A stretch of 64,000 nucleotides of DNA from Strongyloides papillosus (Eukaryota > Nematoda > Chromadorea > Rhabditida > Strongyloididae), in NCBI GenBank assembly GCA_005656395.1, contig SRSI01000050.1, positions 434,001 through 498,000 on the forward strand, given 5' to 3'. The notes beneath the pieces are model-generated. The model was not told where the DNA came from. It saw only the letters and a program-made list of their open reading frames with translations, and did not search any database. The translations under genes were made by a program, and so were the position numbers. Shown in pieces: positions 33,660-46,714 of this stretch. Each line of letters starts with the position of its first letter. Position 1 is the stretch's first letter.

Positions 33660-34442
33660 ATGGATGCTAAAGACGGAAGTCTAGATGAGACATTAGAACA
33701 CATACTAAAGGAGATACCTTCGATAACAACGTACATTCTTGAAGACAAGGTTAGTTAACCTCTTCCATTATCATTTTAACATTATTGTTGTTTCAGTCTA
33801 CTATTTCCTTCAAATGCACCAACAATAGACACTTTGATGAGTTGGTTGAAGTTACATGTTACAACCTCAGGGACTATACAATCTCTAAATTTCTACTCCC
33901 CTATGACATAAATTTCCAAAATCTTGAGTATATTATAATTTTTCTGGCGGTTAAAAAAGTCTTTGTTATCGGGGAGGATTTGAAAGTTGTACAAGATATA
34001 TTTAAGAAACTTGAATCTGTTTTACTTAAGACTGAAGTCCCAATTAAGCTTTTGGAGGACCAAGAGACTCAGGATGTCAGAGGAATTAGGGATACTATTG
34101 CTAAAAAGGCGTCAAACTCGGAGGTGATCACACAACTATCAAATGCAATGGCAATGGTCGTTAACCTATACATCCTTCTCAAAAATATGGACATAATTAA
34201 TGATTTATCGGCCCAAGCGGCCCTTCTATGTTACACAAGTTCTTATTGGACGATTTTATCGTTCTTGATTCAGCTGGTTTTGATTCCCTGGAGTTGTACA
34301 ATGTCGTTGTAAAGTTATATTTGCTAATGACAACAAGGCTACAGTTTTTTCTTTGCTAGACAACTGTAAGACACATAGTGAATGTAGATTATTAAAAAAA
34401 CGGCTTCGTAAACCATTGGTTTTAAATACCGTTGTAAATTAG
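33660..34442 (+). pseudogene. MSH2-like pseudogene (truncated first copy)
   Basis: Exon 1 (33660-33749) encodes MDAKDGSLDETLEHILKEI..., and a 47-nt intron at the same position as in the intact copy precedes exon 2 at 33797. Relative to the full-length gene, exon 2 lacks its first 300 nt (100 codons of the mismatch-binding domain), so the acceptor AG is followed directly by codons matching residue ~131 of the intact protein. The frame then continues to about 34235, where a one-base shift occurs. A second shift follows about 100 bp later, and the remnant ends near the residues matching SGSRLLEEWLRRPLV. Nothing of the clamp, lever or ATPase domains is present. This is a dead or at most non-enzymatic copy. 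Confidence 0.9.
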
Positions 34443-34581
34443 TGTATTAATTTTTTTTATTTGTGTATTTATAAATTGTAAATATTACTAACTTAACTAA
34501 TAAATTTTTATGAGAGAATATTTTTTTGTTTTCTATGTTTTCTTAAAAGATTATTGTTAATTGATGAATTGTTTCTATACA

Positions 34582-35265
34582 GTGAATGTTATGGAAAAAA
34601 CATTTTTAAATAAATCATGTGCCTTGGTATAGGAAGTCTTCAAACTTAAGTACAAAGATATTGTTTACTGTTTGTCATTGAAAGTAAAAGGGGAATTGAG
34701 AGGACTTATGATATTTATTCGATATTGATAAAGATAGAATCATCCTTCTTTTTCGATCTGTTAATGATTATGTATCCATTTTTACATTAATAGCCTTAGA
34801 TATATAAAAAATGTCTGTAATTCTTGCTAAATAAATATTGCTTAAGGTGGATCAGTAACAGCTAGTTTAAGAATATATGATTACATGCAATATATAACTG
34901 CACCAGTAGCCATATGGTGTATTGGTCAAGTTTGTAGTATGGGTAGTTTATAACTTGTTGTCGGTGCCAAAGACATGAGAACAGAACTGGAAAATTCAAG
35001 AACAATGGTTCATCAACCATTTGGAGGTGTTCAAGGAACAGCTTCAGATATTTTAATCTCTGATAAATAAATTAAATATCTTGGAACAAGATTAAATGAA
35101 ATTTATATACATCATACAGGACAACCTCGCAAAGTCATTTCAGAATGTTTTGATCGTGATTATTTTATGAGTGTACATGAAGTATTAGAATTTGGTTTAG
35201 TTGAAAAAGTTGAGTCTCACAATGGAATTACACCATCTCTTGGAAGAAATAAGACTAAACATGTA
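34582..35265 (+). pseudogene. Mitochondrial ClpP protease pseudogene, copy 1
   Basis: Clear ClpP homology on the plus strand. [19 protein letters not shown] is followed by the catalytic-serine motif SMGSL, then MVHQPFGG with the catalytic histidine, HTGQ and FMSVHEVLEFGLVEKV. In-frame stops directly follow SMGSL (near 34950) and the ILISDK segment (near 35068), and the N-terminal part is frameshifted. Sequence similar to a splice donor (GTAAGT at about 35262) and a downstream open stretch near 35347 may be the former last exon. It follows the msh-2-like pseudogene in the same orientation as in the second duplicate. Confidence 0.88.
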
Positions 35266-36365
35266 AGTTTGAATACTATGTGTTAAAAATAAAACTTTAC
35301 AGTATAAATTATTGTTAAATTTCATGTTTTACTTTTTTTTCTATAGTATCTTTTCATGGAGAGTCTACTATCTTATTCTACGCTAGGGAGAAAGAAGAAT
35401 AACAAGACAGATACCGAAGTTGAGGAAGGAGAAGCCACGAATAATATGTTAAACGTAAAAATCCTTTAAAATAATGAATAACATGATAGTACCGTACTAC
35501 AAGTATACATTCAAACAAAAATTTTACAGCACCTGTCAAAACAACATGTGAAATAGAAATTACCAACCTTGTGAGAGAATTTTGAGAACTTCAATCATGT
35601 GAACAGAAACATAACAAGAGTCACAAAGCATTTAAAAAAATATAAATAAATGTGGATATAAGGATATATTTTGTTACGATGAATCATGATTTACATTAAA
35701 AAAGTCTTAAAATGATAATGTGGATTTTACGGGTGAAGTAGAACTCGACCCTCTACTAAAAATATGGTTGAGTTTATATAATCCTGATGATGGGAACTAA
35801 ATTGCTTAATGTGAATTTTAGTTTATAATAAGTTTAATTATTTTTTCAAATTTAACATCAACAAATGTTTTCCTCACTTTCCTTTGTTTTTATTAGCAAT
35901 CATTTTAAAATAAAGATAGTAAAACAAGTAAGACTGTCTAAAATATACTTTCTAATCGTTAACAGTGAATTAGAGTAATGCATTGCCAATCGGATACACA
36001 ATTTACAATAACACTAGGAGGAGAACAAAGTGCAAGTTGGCTCTATCTTAGTAGATTACGTTCCTTGCAACATTTTACCAAAAAAAAGACTAATTTAGTG
36101 ATAAAGAATTTGCGCGAACATTCTTTTTTTGTTGTAATGGTAGTAGAAAAAAAAGTATATACAAGCGAACTTTTGTTGTTGATAATTCATTTTAACATTC
36201 GCTATAAGTAACTTATTTCGAAATATTGGAACATTATCTAATTTTTACTATTGTTCATTTCAGACATCGTTCGCATCGTGTTATTTTCGTAAAAGAATTC
36301 TCTACCAATATTCATATCTCTTATATTCTTTCTTGTATCTTCTGTTGTAAATATAAGTTCTAATT
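35266..36365. other. Spacer between duplicates, including the 5' flank of the second MSH2 unit
   Basis: The remnant last exon of clpP copy 1 may occupy about 35347-35470. From 35818 to 36365 the sequence is the duplicated promoter region of the msh-2-like gene, corresponding to 33120-33659. Confidence 0.6.
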
Positions 36366-38971
36366 ATGGATGCTGGCGACGGGAATCTAAATGAAACTGT
36401 TAAACGCATCCTAAAGGAAAAACCACCAAATACAGCATACATTTTTGAAAATAAGGTTAGTTATTCTCATCCATTATCATTTTAACACTATTGTTGTTTC
36501 AGGGTCATTTTTATTTATACGGTGATGATGCCATTTTGGTTTCAGAAGAAATTTTCGAAAATGATAATTTGATGGACTATATAAAGACAGCTGAATCAGA
36601 AGAAGCAGTTGCCAGATATCCCTTTATCGCAAGTGAATATGAGAGTGTAGTATGGAATCTTTTAGTCCGCCTACAACACTCGGTAAAGCACTTTACTATT
36701 AAGGAAGGATCTGAGTGGAGTTTACTTTATGAAGGTACACCTTCAGCTCCAAATGATTTTGAATTGATTGCTGGGGGTGCTGGACAGTTAACTCCGTTAT
36801 GTTCTACTGTCTTTGTTAAATTTATCAACAGTGTACATTCTAATGGATCGATTGAAGTTGCTTATTGCAACACAAAGGATTATACCATCTCTACATCTGA
36901 GCTCCAATTTGGCGTTAATTTTCAACACCTTGGACATATTATAACTATTTTGGATGTTAAAGAAGTCTTAGCTATCAAGGAAAATTTAGAAGCTGGAGAA
37001 AATATACTTGAGAAATTCGAGTCTTTCTTACATAGAGTTCAAGTACCAATTAGATTTGTGAGAGAAGAAGATATCCAGAAAATCAAAGAAGCCAAGGATG
37101 TTATCACTAGAATGGCATCAAACTCACAGGAAATCAACCAATTGTCGGATTCAAGTATAATTAACCTCTACGTCCTTTTGGAAAATATGAAAATAATTAA
37201 GGATTTCTCCAATCAAACTGGGCTTCTTTGTTATCAGAAATATTCATTTAACGACTTCGTTGTTCTTGATCCAGCTGCTGTTGAAGCTCTGGAATTATTT
37301 AGTACTATTCCAAAGTCTTACTATGCTGATAATAGCGAGGGTACCGTCTTCAAATTGCTAAACTACTGCAGAACATCCAGTGGTTCCAGATTATTGGAAG
37401 AGTGGCTTCGTAGACCTTTGGTCCGTGTAAATATGATAAATGAAAGACAGGATATTGTCGAAGCTCTACGCAATGAGCCTTCCGTCAAAAACTTCCTTCA
37501 TGAAAGTTTTTTACCCCGTGTTCCTGATTGTATCTCAATATCAAGAAGACTGATTATAAAGAAGGGAACTTTAAGGGATTGTGTTGAAATTTTCCAGTTG
37601 GCGGAGGATTTGTATAAGTTGTCAACTCATTTTGAGCAACTTGTTTCAATGTCACCAAACTGTGAGAAGTCAATTCATTCTGTTCTATTGAAGCCTTTAG
37701 AGGATGTAAAACAATCTCTTCACAATTTTGTTGATTTTATCACTAAAGTAATTGACGTCAATACTCTAACTTCTGGAAATTACAAAGTAGTTCCTGATTT
37801 TGATAAATCATTAAGTGAGATAAATGACTTATTAAAAAAGTTGGAAAGCGAGGCCAATAAAGAATTTGAATCAGTACGAAGAGGTATCGATGACCCATCA
37901 CTTAATATTGAGTGTGGCGAAAATGGGTTTACAATGACAATTAACCTTTCTGGGGCTGATTTGGTTAATAAACCTAAATATAAATATACTGTCTTAAGGA
38001 ACACCGAAACGATGGGGGTAGTTTTTGTAACGGATCATTTAAAGGAGATAAATAAAGAATATGTCAAATACCTAAAGGATTATACGGAACGTGAATTATC
38101 TTATGTAGAAGAAGTCTTAGAGATGGCCTACGAAAATACTCCAACAATAAACTCCATGCTCGATTTCGTCGCGCAGCTTGACGTTTTCGTATCATTTGCC
38201 GTTTTTGCTACCTCAACAACTAGGAAATTTGTTCGACCTCAAATTTTGGATCATACTAATATTGAGGAGGAAAGAGTTTTAACAATAACTAAACTTAGAC
38301 ACCCGGTCGTTGAGGCCTCACCCAATGTCGACTTCATTCCTAATGACATAAAATTATCATCTAATGAGGGTGTTGGTCCACGATTTGTTTTGATTACCGG
38401 TGCTAATATGGGTGGAAAGAGTACATTCTCACGTTCTGTAGCATTATGTGTACTTCTTGGACAAATTGGATGCCCTGTACCTTGTGATGAAGCAAGATAT
38501 ACAGCAGTCGATGGGATTTTCACAAGAATTGGAGATCGTGACTATCCAGAAGTGGGAATTCCAACATTTATGAATGAGATGCTTGATTGTGCTAACATCA
38601 TTTATGGTGCAACACCTAATTCTTTGGTTGTAGTTGATACGATTGGGCACGGTGTAAGTACTTTTGAAGGAACTGGTTTGGCGTATGCTATCGCAGAAGA
38701 GATAATTGAAAGAAAATGTTTTACTCTTTATACTACATACTATACTGAATTAAAGGAACTTAAGGATAAGTTTCCACATATTGTACAGTGCCTTCGAAGT
38801 GATTATGGCTACACAGAGGATGGTGAACTAATTTCTTCATTCAAAATGATACCAGGAGTGGCCGAAAAGTCATCTGGTATTGAATTAGCAAGAAGATTAG
38901 GATTGCCTGAGGATTTCCTTCAAATGGCCTCGAAATATTATGAAGAATTCTCAAAACTCGGTCAAGACTAA
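36366..38971 (+). CDS. MSH2-like MutS homologue with degraded ATPase site
   Basis: 852 aa from exon 1 (36366-36455) and exon 2 (36503-38971), with a 47-nt intron. Length and order fit MSH2, the common subunit of MutS-alpha and MutS-beta mismatch-recognition dimers: an N-terminal domain with GHFYLYGDDAILVSEEIF, connector, lever with GTVFKLLNYCRTSSGSRLLEEWLRR (written here in two parts: GTVFKLLNYCRTSS and GSRLLEEWLRRP), clamp, and C-terminal ABC ATPase. Walker A is GANMGGKST (Lys ~669), with Pro changed to Ala. Walker B reads VVVDTIGHGVST instead of (I/V)DELGRGTST: the catalytic glutamate is Thr (~743), and Arg and Thr of GRGTS are also lost. The ATHFHEL histidine motif is TTYYTEL. The reading frame is intact, so it is expressed or recently was. 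Normal mismatch repair ATPase activity is unlikely. Confidence 0.88.
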
Positions 38972-39101
38972 TATATTTATTGTCTTTTAAATTGTAAATA
39001 CACAGTACATCACTTATCTAATAAATTTTTGTGCGATAATATTTTTTTGTTTTGTATGTTTTCTTAACAGACTATTATTAATTGATAAATTGTTTTTATA
39101 A

Positions 39102-39455
39102 ATGAATGCTTCGAGAAAATCATTTTTAAGTAAATTATGTGCCTTGTATATGGGATTTAAAACTTCAATGCAAAGACGTAGTAAACTTTTTGTCATTGAA
39201 AGTGAGGCGAGAGTTGAGAGAACTTATGATGTTTATTCGAGATTGATGGAAGATAGAATCATCTTTCTTGTGGGATCTGTTAATGATCACGCATCTAGTG
39301 TTGTCATTGCACAAAAGTTGTTTTAGAATTTTGAAAATACTTCCAAATCAATTTATGTTTATATAAATAGTTCAGGTATTTAAAAAGTTTCTGCATTTCT
39401 CCTAAATAAATATTATTTAAGGTGAATCTGTAACAGTTGGTTTGAAAATATATGA
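39102..39455 (+). pseudogene. ClpP pseudogene, copy 2 (truncated)
   Basis: The open part encodes [12 protein letters not shown]..., then the ClpP N-terminal signature [38 protein letters not shown], and stops at 39326. Beyond the stop, shifted frames still show KSIYVYIN and SVTVGLKIYDC, which normally precede the catalytic serine. Homology then ends at about 39455, where the GT14 repeat unit starts. No catalytic residue remains. Confidence 0.85.
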
Positions 39456-39755
39456 TTGCTTGAAAAAGATCCATTTAAAAATGTAAGAAGAATAATTGAT
39501 TTAATAGATCTAGAGTCTATCGTATTGGGATTGATGATTTATGAAAGTCATAGTATCTTTTCAATGAAATCAACAAGCTCTTAACATATTTTTACTAAAA
39601 TGATAATCCTACTAACAAAATTTTAGATTAAAACCTATTGCCTTCTGATAATGCTATAAAATTCATATTTATTTTCTGATTTAGAAACAAATCATATATA
39701 AATGATAGAATACTTTAAAAATACCGTAAAAAAATAAAATGTTAATTAGTTAAAA

Positions 39756-41736
39756 CTAATATAACCATCTACTGTAATCTTCTATTAGACTCATATTATG
39801 AGCTAAACTCAATCTTTTATAAATACTTGATGGACTGTTGTAGTAAAACCATAAGTCCGGTCTTTCATACTCTTCAAAATTTGTCTTATTATATAAGTAT
39901 TCTCCAAAACACATCATGGCACCGTAATCAAAATCTTCCCTAAATCTATATAAAAAGTAGTGTCTAACATTTAAAAGATCTTTAACATTTTCAATCCCCC
40001 ATGAACAGATACCATGATGATATGAATCTGTTGGACATGGTGCTCCAGACCAAACAACTAATTTTGAAAAATAATACGGTTGAGGAAAATAATTCATAAC
40101 ATGCTTCCTTGGTACATGTCCAGGGACATTTAAAATATCACTTGATAACAATGTTTGCCATGTAAGTTCATCATTACCATATAAATGGGTATTTAGTTGT
40201 TTTAAAAATGTTGTAATATTTAATTTATTTAGAAGGTAATCAACACTATCTCTTGGTAAACCCGTCGTAACTAAACCCTTTGTAAATTCAATTGTTTGGT
40301 TCATTATTGTTGCATTTTCCTTTCTTATATCACCTAAATGTTACAAAGAAAAGTAAGAAAATTTCAAATTAAAGTACAATTACCATCTAAAAATATGTTA
40401 AGATCTTTGAATTTCCAGGACTTTTTATGATCAACTCTTCGTTTAATGATATTTTTATTAATTGTTATTCGCATATCCATAGCAAAATTCATAGTTTCTA
40501 AGATTTCTATTAATTCTCTATTTGTTTTCAAAGGCATTTCGTCATTCTTTAATATATAGTCTAAATCAAAAAGATTAATTAAATTTTACCTGCAGTAGAA
40601 ATACATAATCAAACTTTGTCTTTAATAATCTCTTCATACACTGAAAATGAGAAATACTGGTATTTTCTCCATTTGACTTCATATTATATTGTACTATAGG
40701 TACATAAACATTCGGTAAACATTTTTCTAGTAGAATCATTTGATGATATAGTTTTGGATTTTTAGAATCAACCATGTAACAGTAGTGATTATTTGGTGAA
40801 TAGATTGATAATAATTTCAATTCAATCACCTCATAATTCTAAAAATAGTTCTAAAAATAAATGTATTTTTTACCCTATAAACATTAAAAGCAAATGCCAA
40901 TGAATATTTTTTTTCTATACTAGATAAAATTTTATATTTATTAAATCCTCTTTTGTAAATAGATTCACAATCCATTGGTAAATTATTATATTTATAAACT
41001 AAACGTTTATTTTTAACTTTGTCTATATACTCTATATCACCTTTTATCAATTTGTTACAATCTAAATCAATTTTAAAAGGTTTGCGTAATAGATTTGAAT
41101 CCGACTTTATAATTTCTTTATCGCGTTTCATATTCATTTTCACCATGGAATCGAAATACAAAAAGCAATGCTTCTCATTTGAAAGTATAGTAATATCATA
41201 ACACATTCCTAAAAGATATTCTTTTTTCGTCATCATACTTTCTACTTCCATTGGCATACTAACAAAATTTACGTAGTGCAATGATTTGTTTACAATAAAT
41301 TGTTGTAGAGCGCAATAAGTACATAAAACATCTAGTAAGGATAAATTAACGACATCAAAAAGTATATCTAAAGTAGAATAACTTTTAGAAGCATTCATAA
41401 AATATATTACATCACTTGTTATGTTTTCAATATGCATTTTGTACATTGGTTGATTTACAAAATTATTTCCGACGCTTTTAAGAGAAAATATATTTAAATA
41501 AGAATAATTTCTGTCCAGATTTATTGTTTTTCGATTCCTAAAAAGTTAAACTTTAATATTTGACTTTTTTCCTACCACTTCAAAATTTCTGATCTTACAT
41601 ATAATTTGGGTTTTTCAGATTCAATTTTTTGATCTGGATACTCAAAAAATAGAAACATATTTGTGGAAATAAATCCTATTAGTAATATTTTTAGTATTAT
41701 TTTGTAGCTGTTCACAGATGAAGAATTTTTTTTCAT
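39756..41736 (-). CDS. Core-2/I-branching GlcNAc-transferase family (GT14), copy A
   Basis: 604 aa, five exons: 41736-41576, 41537-40874, 40838-40590, 40546-40384, 40333-39756; introns 38, 35, 43, 50 nt. Exon 1 encodes a short tail (MKKNSSSVNSYK) and a membrane anchor (IILKILLIGFISTNMFLFF), so it is a type II Golgi protein. The C-terminal half has the GT14 pattern: LLSIYSPNNHYCYMVDSK, HFQCMKRLLKTKFDYVFLLQ, NDEMPLKTNRELIEILE, GLVTTGLPRDSVDYLLNK, DELTWQTLLSSDILNVPG (the Glu matches the family's catalytic base) and ICSWGIENVKDLL. Family members transfer GlcNAc to O-glycan core galactose/GalNAc or polylactosamine; acceptor here unknown. The ~240-residue N-terminal region with several cysteines is specific to this set. 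Confidence 0.88.
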
Positions 41737-43644
41737 TGTTTTCTAGTAAAATTTTGTTTATCAAACAGTTTGAGTTCTAAGAAGAATTACGTAAATATCC
41801 AATATTATTAGATAATAAAATTATTAAACTAACGATGTAAAAATACTTACTTTTATTATTTTCTCTAAAAAACTTCCTGTAAATATTATTATGACAACGA
41901 ATGGTTTTGTTATATTTAAATATTAATATTGATAGTACTAGGATATATTTATAAAAAATGAAATTTTTTAACATACTACTAGATATAGTAGGTGACATAA
42001 AAAGGAATATAAATATTAATTATAAATTTACTTTCCAAAAAGTACAAAAAAATGTATGGTTTTTATGATTTAGTAAAATCAATCTCGTTCATAAGTTTTA
42101 TTTACGTTAATTGCACTTTTAGAAATATTCTTCTATAACTATCCCTTGGAGAAACAATCCGATTTCATGAATTATATCTGGTATTAAAGTTATAGAATCT
42201 TTTTCACATACGAAATATAAAATGTATTTTGTATAAAATCATTATTACTATATTGGTATCACTATCAAAAATTATAAGAAAATAACTATCTGAGGTTAAT
42301 AATAATTTTTAATATAAAAGTTTTTTAATGTGTTTCTTTTAACGTATTTGTGTTTATGCTAAAGTTTTAATTGGATAAATTATTTTTAAAATAACATTTG
42401 TATGGTCATTAATAGTATATCATAAGTTCTATGCATCTAAGCATAAACTATCACTTGCTTGTTTTTATCATTTTTCAATCTTAATTTTAAATAAATTACT
42501 AGACTATTAATCATCAAAGTTATTCAAAAAATTTTTGTTTCATAGATCCGAAAAACGTATTATAACGTAGTTGTTAATATAATAATATATTTAAATTTCG
42601 TGCTAGTTAATTATGAAAATATTAATACTCAGTATTTGCCATAATAATATAATAACATTAAGGATATTTTTACAGTTACAAAAAGATTACAAATTGTTTT
42701 TAAGAAATTCAAACATTTTGCAATTGTTATTCGATTGAAAATTTTAACGGCAGAATATTTTTACATAAAAAATAATAAAAAAAAAGTATACTTTATTATT
42801 AAGTTAGAAATGGCATAAATGTGTAAAAAAAGCTTATGGTAAAAAAATATGAACTACTGAAACATACTACATCACACAATGAATTACTCACATTCAAGAC
42901 TAAAATATTTGTTTAGAAAAAAGAATATTACAATTGGTAGATTATTATGAAATAATACACACAAAGGTTAGAAAGTGTATTTTCAAGAATAAATATTTAA
43001 TTTAAATTGTATGGACAGTTAAATAATATTTATACAGTTTGATGATATCAAAAAAATAATGCTTTAAATAAAAAACAAAATTTTTAAACTATCAATTTAA
43101 CTTTTATTCGGTTATGATGTAAAGAATATTTTATAAAATATTGTGTTATTTACAAGCAAATGTTAATACATGTGTGCTTATAACTACGAGATATGGATCA
43201 TTTTGAGGATCCAATTGAAATTTTTTACTCTAATCTTTTTATTTATAGTAATATTATGATTAAAAGTTTTTATTATAATTAAAAAATTTGTTATTAAATG
43301 ATTTTCAATTCGTTGTCTTGTATGAGTTCAAGCTTGAAAAGGGTACATTGAAAATGTAGGAAGAATAACAAATTCAAATGATCTAAAATCTACCGTATCA
43401 GGATAGTCGATTTATAAAAGTTATAGTATTTTTTTTCAATGAAAATAACAAGTTCTTAAAATGATAATATTAATATGATGATCCTAATGAGACTATTTTA
43501 GATTAAAACTTGTTAAATTTGTTATAATGTCATAACAATTTATTCATTCTTCTGATTTAAAAACAAATCATACATTGAATGATAAAATATTTTAAGAAAT
43601 ACTTTAAAATATATGAAAATTAATAAAATACTAATTAACTAAAG
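41737..43644. other. Spacer between GT14 copies A and B
   Basis: 1.9 kb of AT-rich DNA made of the 5' flank of copy A and the 3' flank of copy B. All of it recurs in the other intergenic intervals of the array. The 73-codon ORF at 41777-41998 is not conserved as an open frame in the other units. No gene called. Confidence 0.7.
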
Positions 43645-45613
43645 CTAGTTTAACCACCTTTTGTAATCTTCTATTAAACTAATATTATGAGTTAAACTTA
43701 ATCTTTTGTAAATACTTAATGGACTGTTATAATAAAACCATAAGTCTGGTCTTTCATACTCTTCAAAATTTGTCTTATTATATAAGTATTCTCCAAAACA
43801 CATCATGGCACCGTAATCAAATTCTTCTCTAAATCTATATAAAAAGTAGTGTCTAACATTTAAAAGGTCTTTAACATTTTCAACGCCCCACGAACAGATT
43901 AAATGATGATAGAAACCTGTTGGACATGCTTCAGGGACCCAAACAACTAATCTTGATAAATAATATGACCGGGGAAAATAATTCATAACATGCTTCCTTG
44001 GTACATGTCCAGGAACATTTAAAATATCACTCGATAGCAATGTTTGCCATGTAAGTTCATCATTACCATATAAATTAGTGTTTAATTGGTTTAGGAATGT
44101 TGTGATATTTAATTTATTTACAAGATAATCAACACTATCTCTTGGTAGGCCTGTTGTAACTAAACCATTTGTAAATTCAATATTTTGATTCATTATTGTT
44201 GCATTTTCTTCTCTTATATCACCTAAAAATTGTGAAGTAAATAAAAATCTAATTTATAGTGCAACTACCATCTAAAAATATATTGAGATCTTTGAATTTC
44301 CAGGACTTTTTGTAATCAAATCTTTCATTAATAATATGTTTATCAATTGCAAATTTCATGTCCATAGCAAAATTCATAGTTTCTAGGATTTCAATCAATT
44401 CCCTATTTGTTTTCAAAGGCATTTCATCATTCTTTAAAAAAATTAAAAATGGAAATAATTAATTAAATATTACCTGTAGCAAAAATACATAATCAAACTT
44501 CGTCTTTAATAATCTCTTCATACACTGAAAATGAGAAATACTGGTATTTTCTCCATTTGACTTCATATCATATTGTATTTTAGGAACATAAACATTTGGT
44601 AAACATTTTTCTAGCTGAATCATTTGATGATATAGTTGTGGACTTTTAGAATCAACCATGTAACAGTAATGATTATTTGGTGAATAGATTGATAGTAATT
44701 TCAATTCAATTACCCCATAATTCTGAAAATAGTTATCAAAATAAATGTATTTTTTACCTTGTAAACATTTGAAGCAAATGCCAACGAATATTTTTTTTCT
44801 ATGGTAGATAAAATTTTATTTTTATTAAATCCTCTTTTGTATATAGATCCACAATCCATCGGTACATTGTTTTCTTTATAAACTATACGTGTTTTCTTCA
44901 CCTTATCTATATACGCTTTATCACCTTCTAGTAATTTTTTACAATCTAAATCATTTTTAAAGGGTTTGATTAATACATTCGAATCTCTCTTTATAATTTC
45001 TTTTTCTTGTTTTATGTTCATTTTCATCATGGAATCAAAATACAAAAAGCAATGCTCCTCGTTTGAAAATACAGTAATATTATAACACATTTCTGAAACA
45101 TATTCTTTTTTCTTCCTAATACTTTCTACATTCATTGGCATAGCAACAAAATTTACATAGTGCAATGATTTATTCACAATGAATTGTTGTAAAGTGCAAT
45201 AAGTGCAAAAAACATCTGATAAGGATAAATTATTATTATCAAAATGTATATTTAAAGTTGAGTAACTTTTAGAGGCATTCATAAAATATATTACATCACT
45301 TGTCATGTTTTCAATATGTATTTTGTATATTGGTTGATCTACAAAATTATTTCCAATATTCTTAAGAGAAAATATATTTAAAGTATAATTATTTTCGTAA
45401 GGATTTATTTTTTCTCGTATCCTAAAAATTTTTAAATGATTTAATATCTTGCATTTTTACCCACCACTGGATAATTTCTGACTTTCTTCTTAACTTGGGA
45501 TATTCTGATACATATTTTTGATCTTGATTAATAAAAAGTAAGAAAATAAATACTATTAGTAATATTTTTAATATTTTTTTATAGCTATTTACACTTGAAG
45601 AATTTTTTTTCAT
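43645..45613 (-). CDS. Core-2/I-branching GlcNAc-transferase family (GT14), copy B
   Basis: 600 aa, five exons: 45613-45465, 45421-44758, 44722-44474, 44431-44269, 44222-43645; introns 43, 35, 42 and 46 nt. Exons 2-5 have exactly the lengths of copy A (664, 249, 163, 578 nt); exon 1 is 12 nt shorter. The exon 1 donor reads TG|GTGGGT where the other copies have TG|GTAGGA; this is the only choice that keeps the frame. It has a membrane anchor (ILKILLIVFIFLLFI), then LLSIYSPNNHYCYMVDSK, VTTGLPRDSVDYLVNKL and DELTWQTLLSSDILNVPG. Differences from copy A cluster in the N-terminal region and around the VPEACPTGFYHHLICSWG loop. It looks functional. Confidence 0.87.
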
Positions 45614-46714
45614 TGTTTTCTTTCAAAATTTTATTTATCAAACAGTTTGGGTTCCAATAAGAATTACATAAATATTCAATATCATTAGATAATAGAATAA
45701 TTAAATTAATGATGTAAAAATACTTATTTTTAATATTTTTCCTAGACAACTTCCTTTTAATATTATTATTGCCACGAGTCCTTTTGTTCTTTTTAAATAT
45801 TAATATTGATAATATTAGGATTAATTTATAAAAAGTATAATTTCCTTAAAACATCTAGATATTGTAGGTGACATAGCAACGAATATAAACATTAATTATG
45901 AGTGTACTTTCCCCAAAGTACAAAAAAAAATATGGTTTTAATGATTTAATAAAATTAATCTCATTTATAAGTTTTATTTACTTTAATTGCACTTTTAGAA
46001 ATATTCTTCTATAACTGTCCCTTGAAGAGGCTATCCGGTTTCTTGAATTATATCTAAATTTAGAGTTACAAAATCTTATTTATATACAAATTGTGATTTG
46101 TTTTGTATAAAATCATCATTATTATTTTGTTACTATTATCAAAGATTTTAAGAAAATTACTATCTAAGGTTAATAATAATTTTAAATATAAAGCTTTTTA
46201 AAGTGTTCCTTTTTACGTATTTGTGTTTATGTTAAAGCTTTAATTGGGTAAAATCTTATTTAAAAAATGTTTATATAGTCATTAATGGTGAGTCATAAAT
46301 TTAATACACCTAAACTATCATTTTCCTGTTTTTATAATTTTTTAATCATAATTTTAAATAGATTGCTGGACTATTAATCATCAATGTTACCAAAAAAAAA
46401 TTTTATTTTTTATACTCGAAAAACAAATTTTAAAGTAGTTGTTAATAATTTAATATATTCAAATTCCGTATTAATTAATTATGATAATGTAATCCTGGGA
46501 GTCTCCAGAGGAGGTGTCCTGGATTCGTAATGTAGTTGCGGACTTTTAACTTTAATTGTTTATTTAAGAAATAGAAAATTAGTTACAACAATAATAAAAT
46601 ATAATATAACAACTTATATAAAATGAAATGTGTTCCTATATTTCCTATTTCGAATTCTTATACAGTGATTCAATTTAACCGCTAAGTCTGTTACATTCTC
46701 TTCCAATATCATCC

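Larger units (their letters stand above)
35818..39455 (+). repeat. Second unit of a tandem [msh2-like + clpP] duplication
   Basis: Promoter flank, both MSH2 exons, the 3' flank (ATAATATTTTTTTGTTTTxTA and following) and the start of clpP occur in the same order at 33120-35265 and here. Divergence is substantial throughout, so the duplication is not recent. The second unit ends abruptly inside clpP where the GT14 array begins. Confidence 0.85.

Noticed and set aside
41777..41998. 73-codon ORF upstream of GT14 copy A
   Set aside because: The same region in copies B, C and D carries shifts and stops, so it is not conserved coding sequence.
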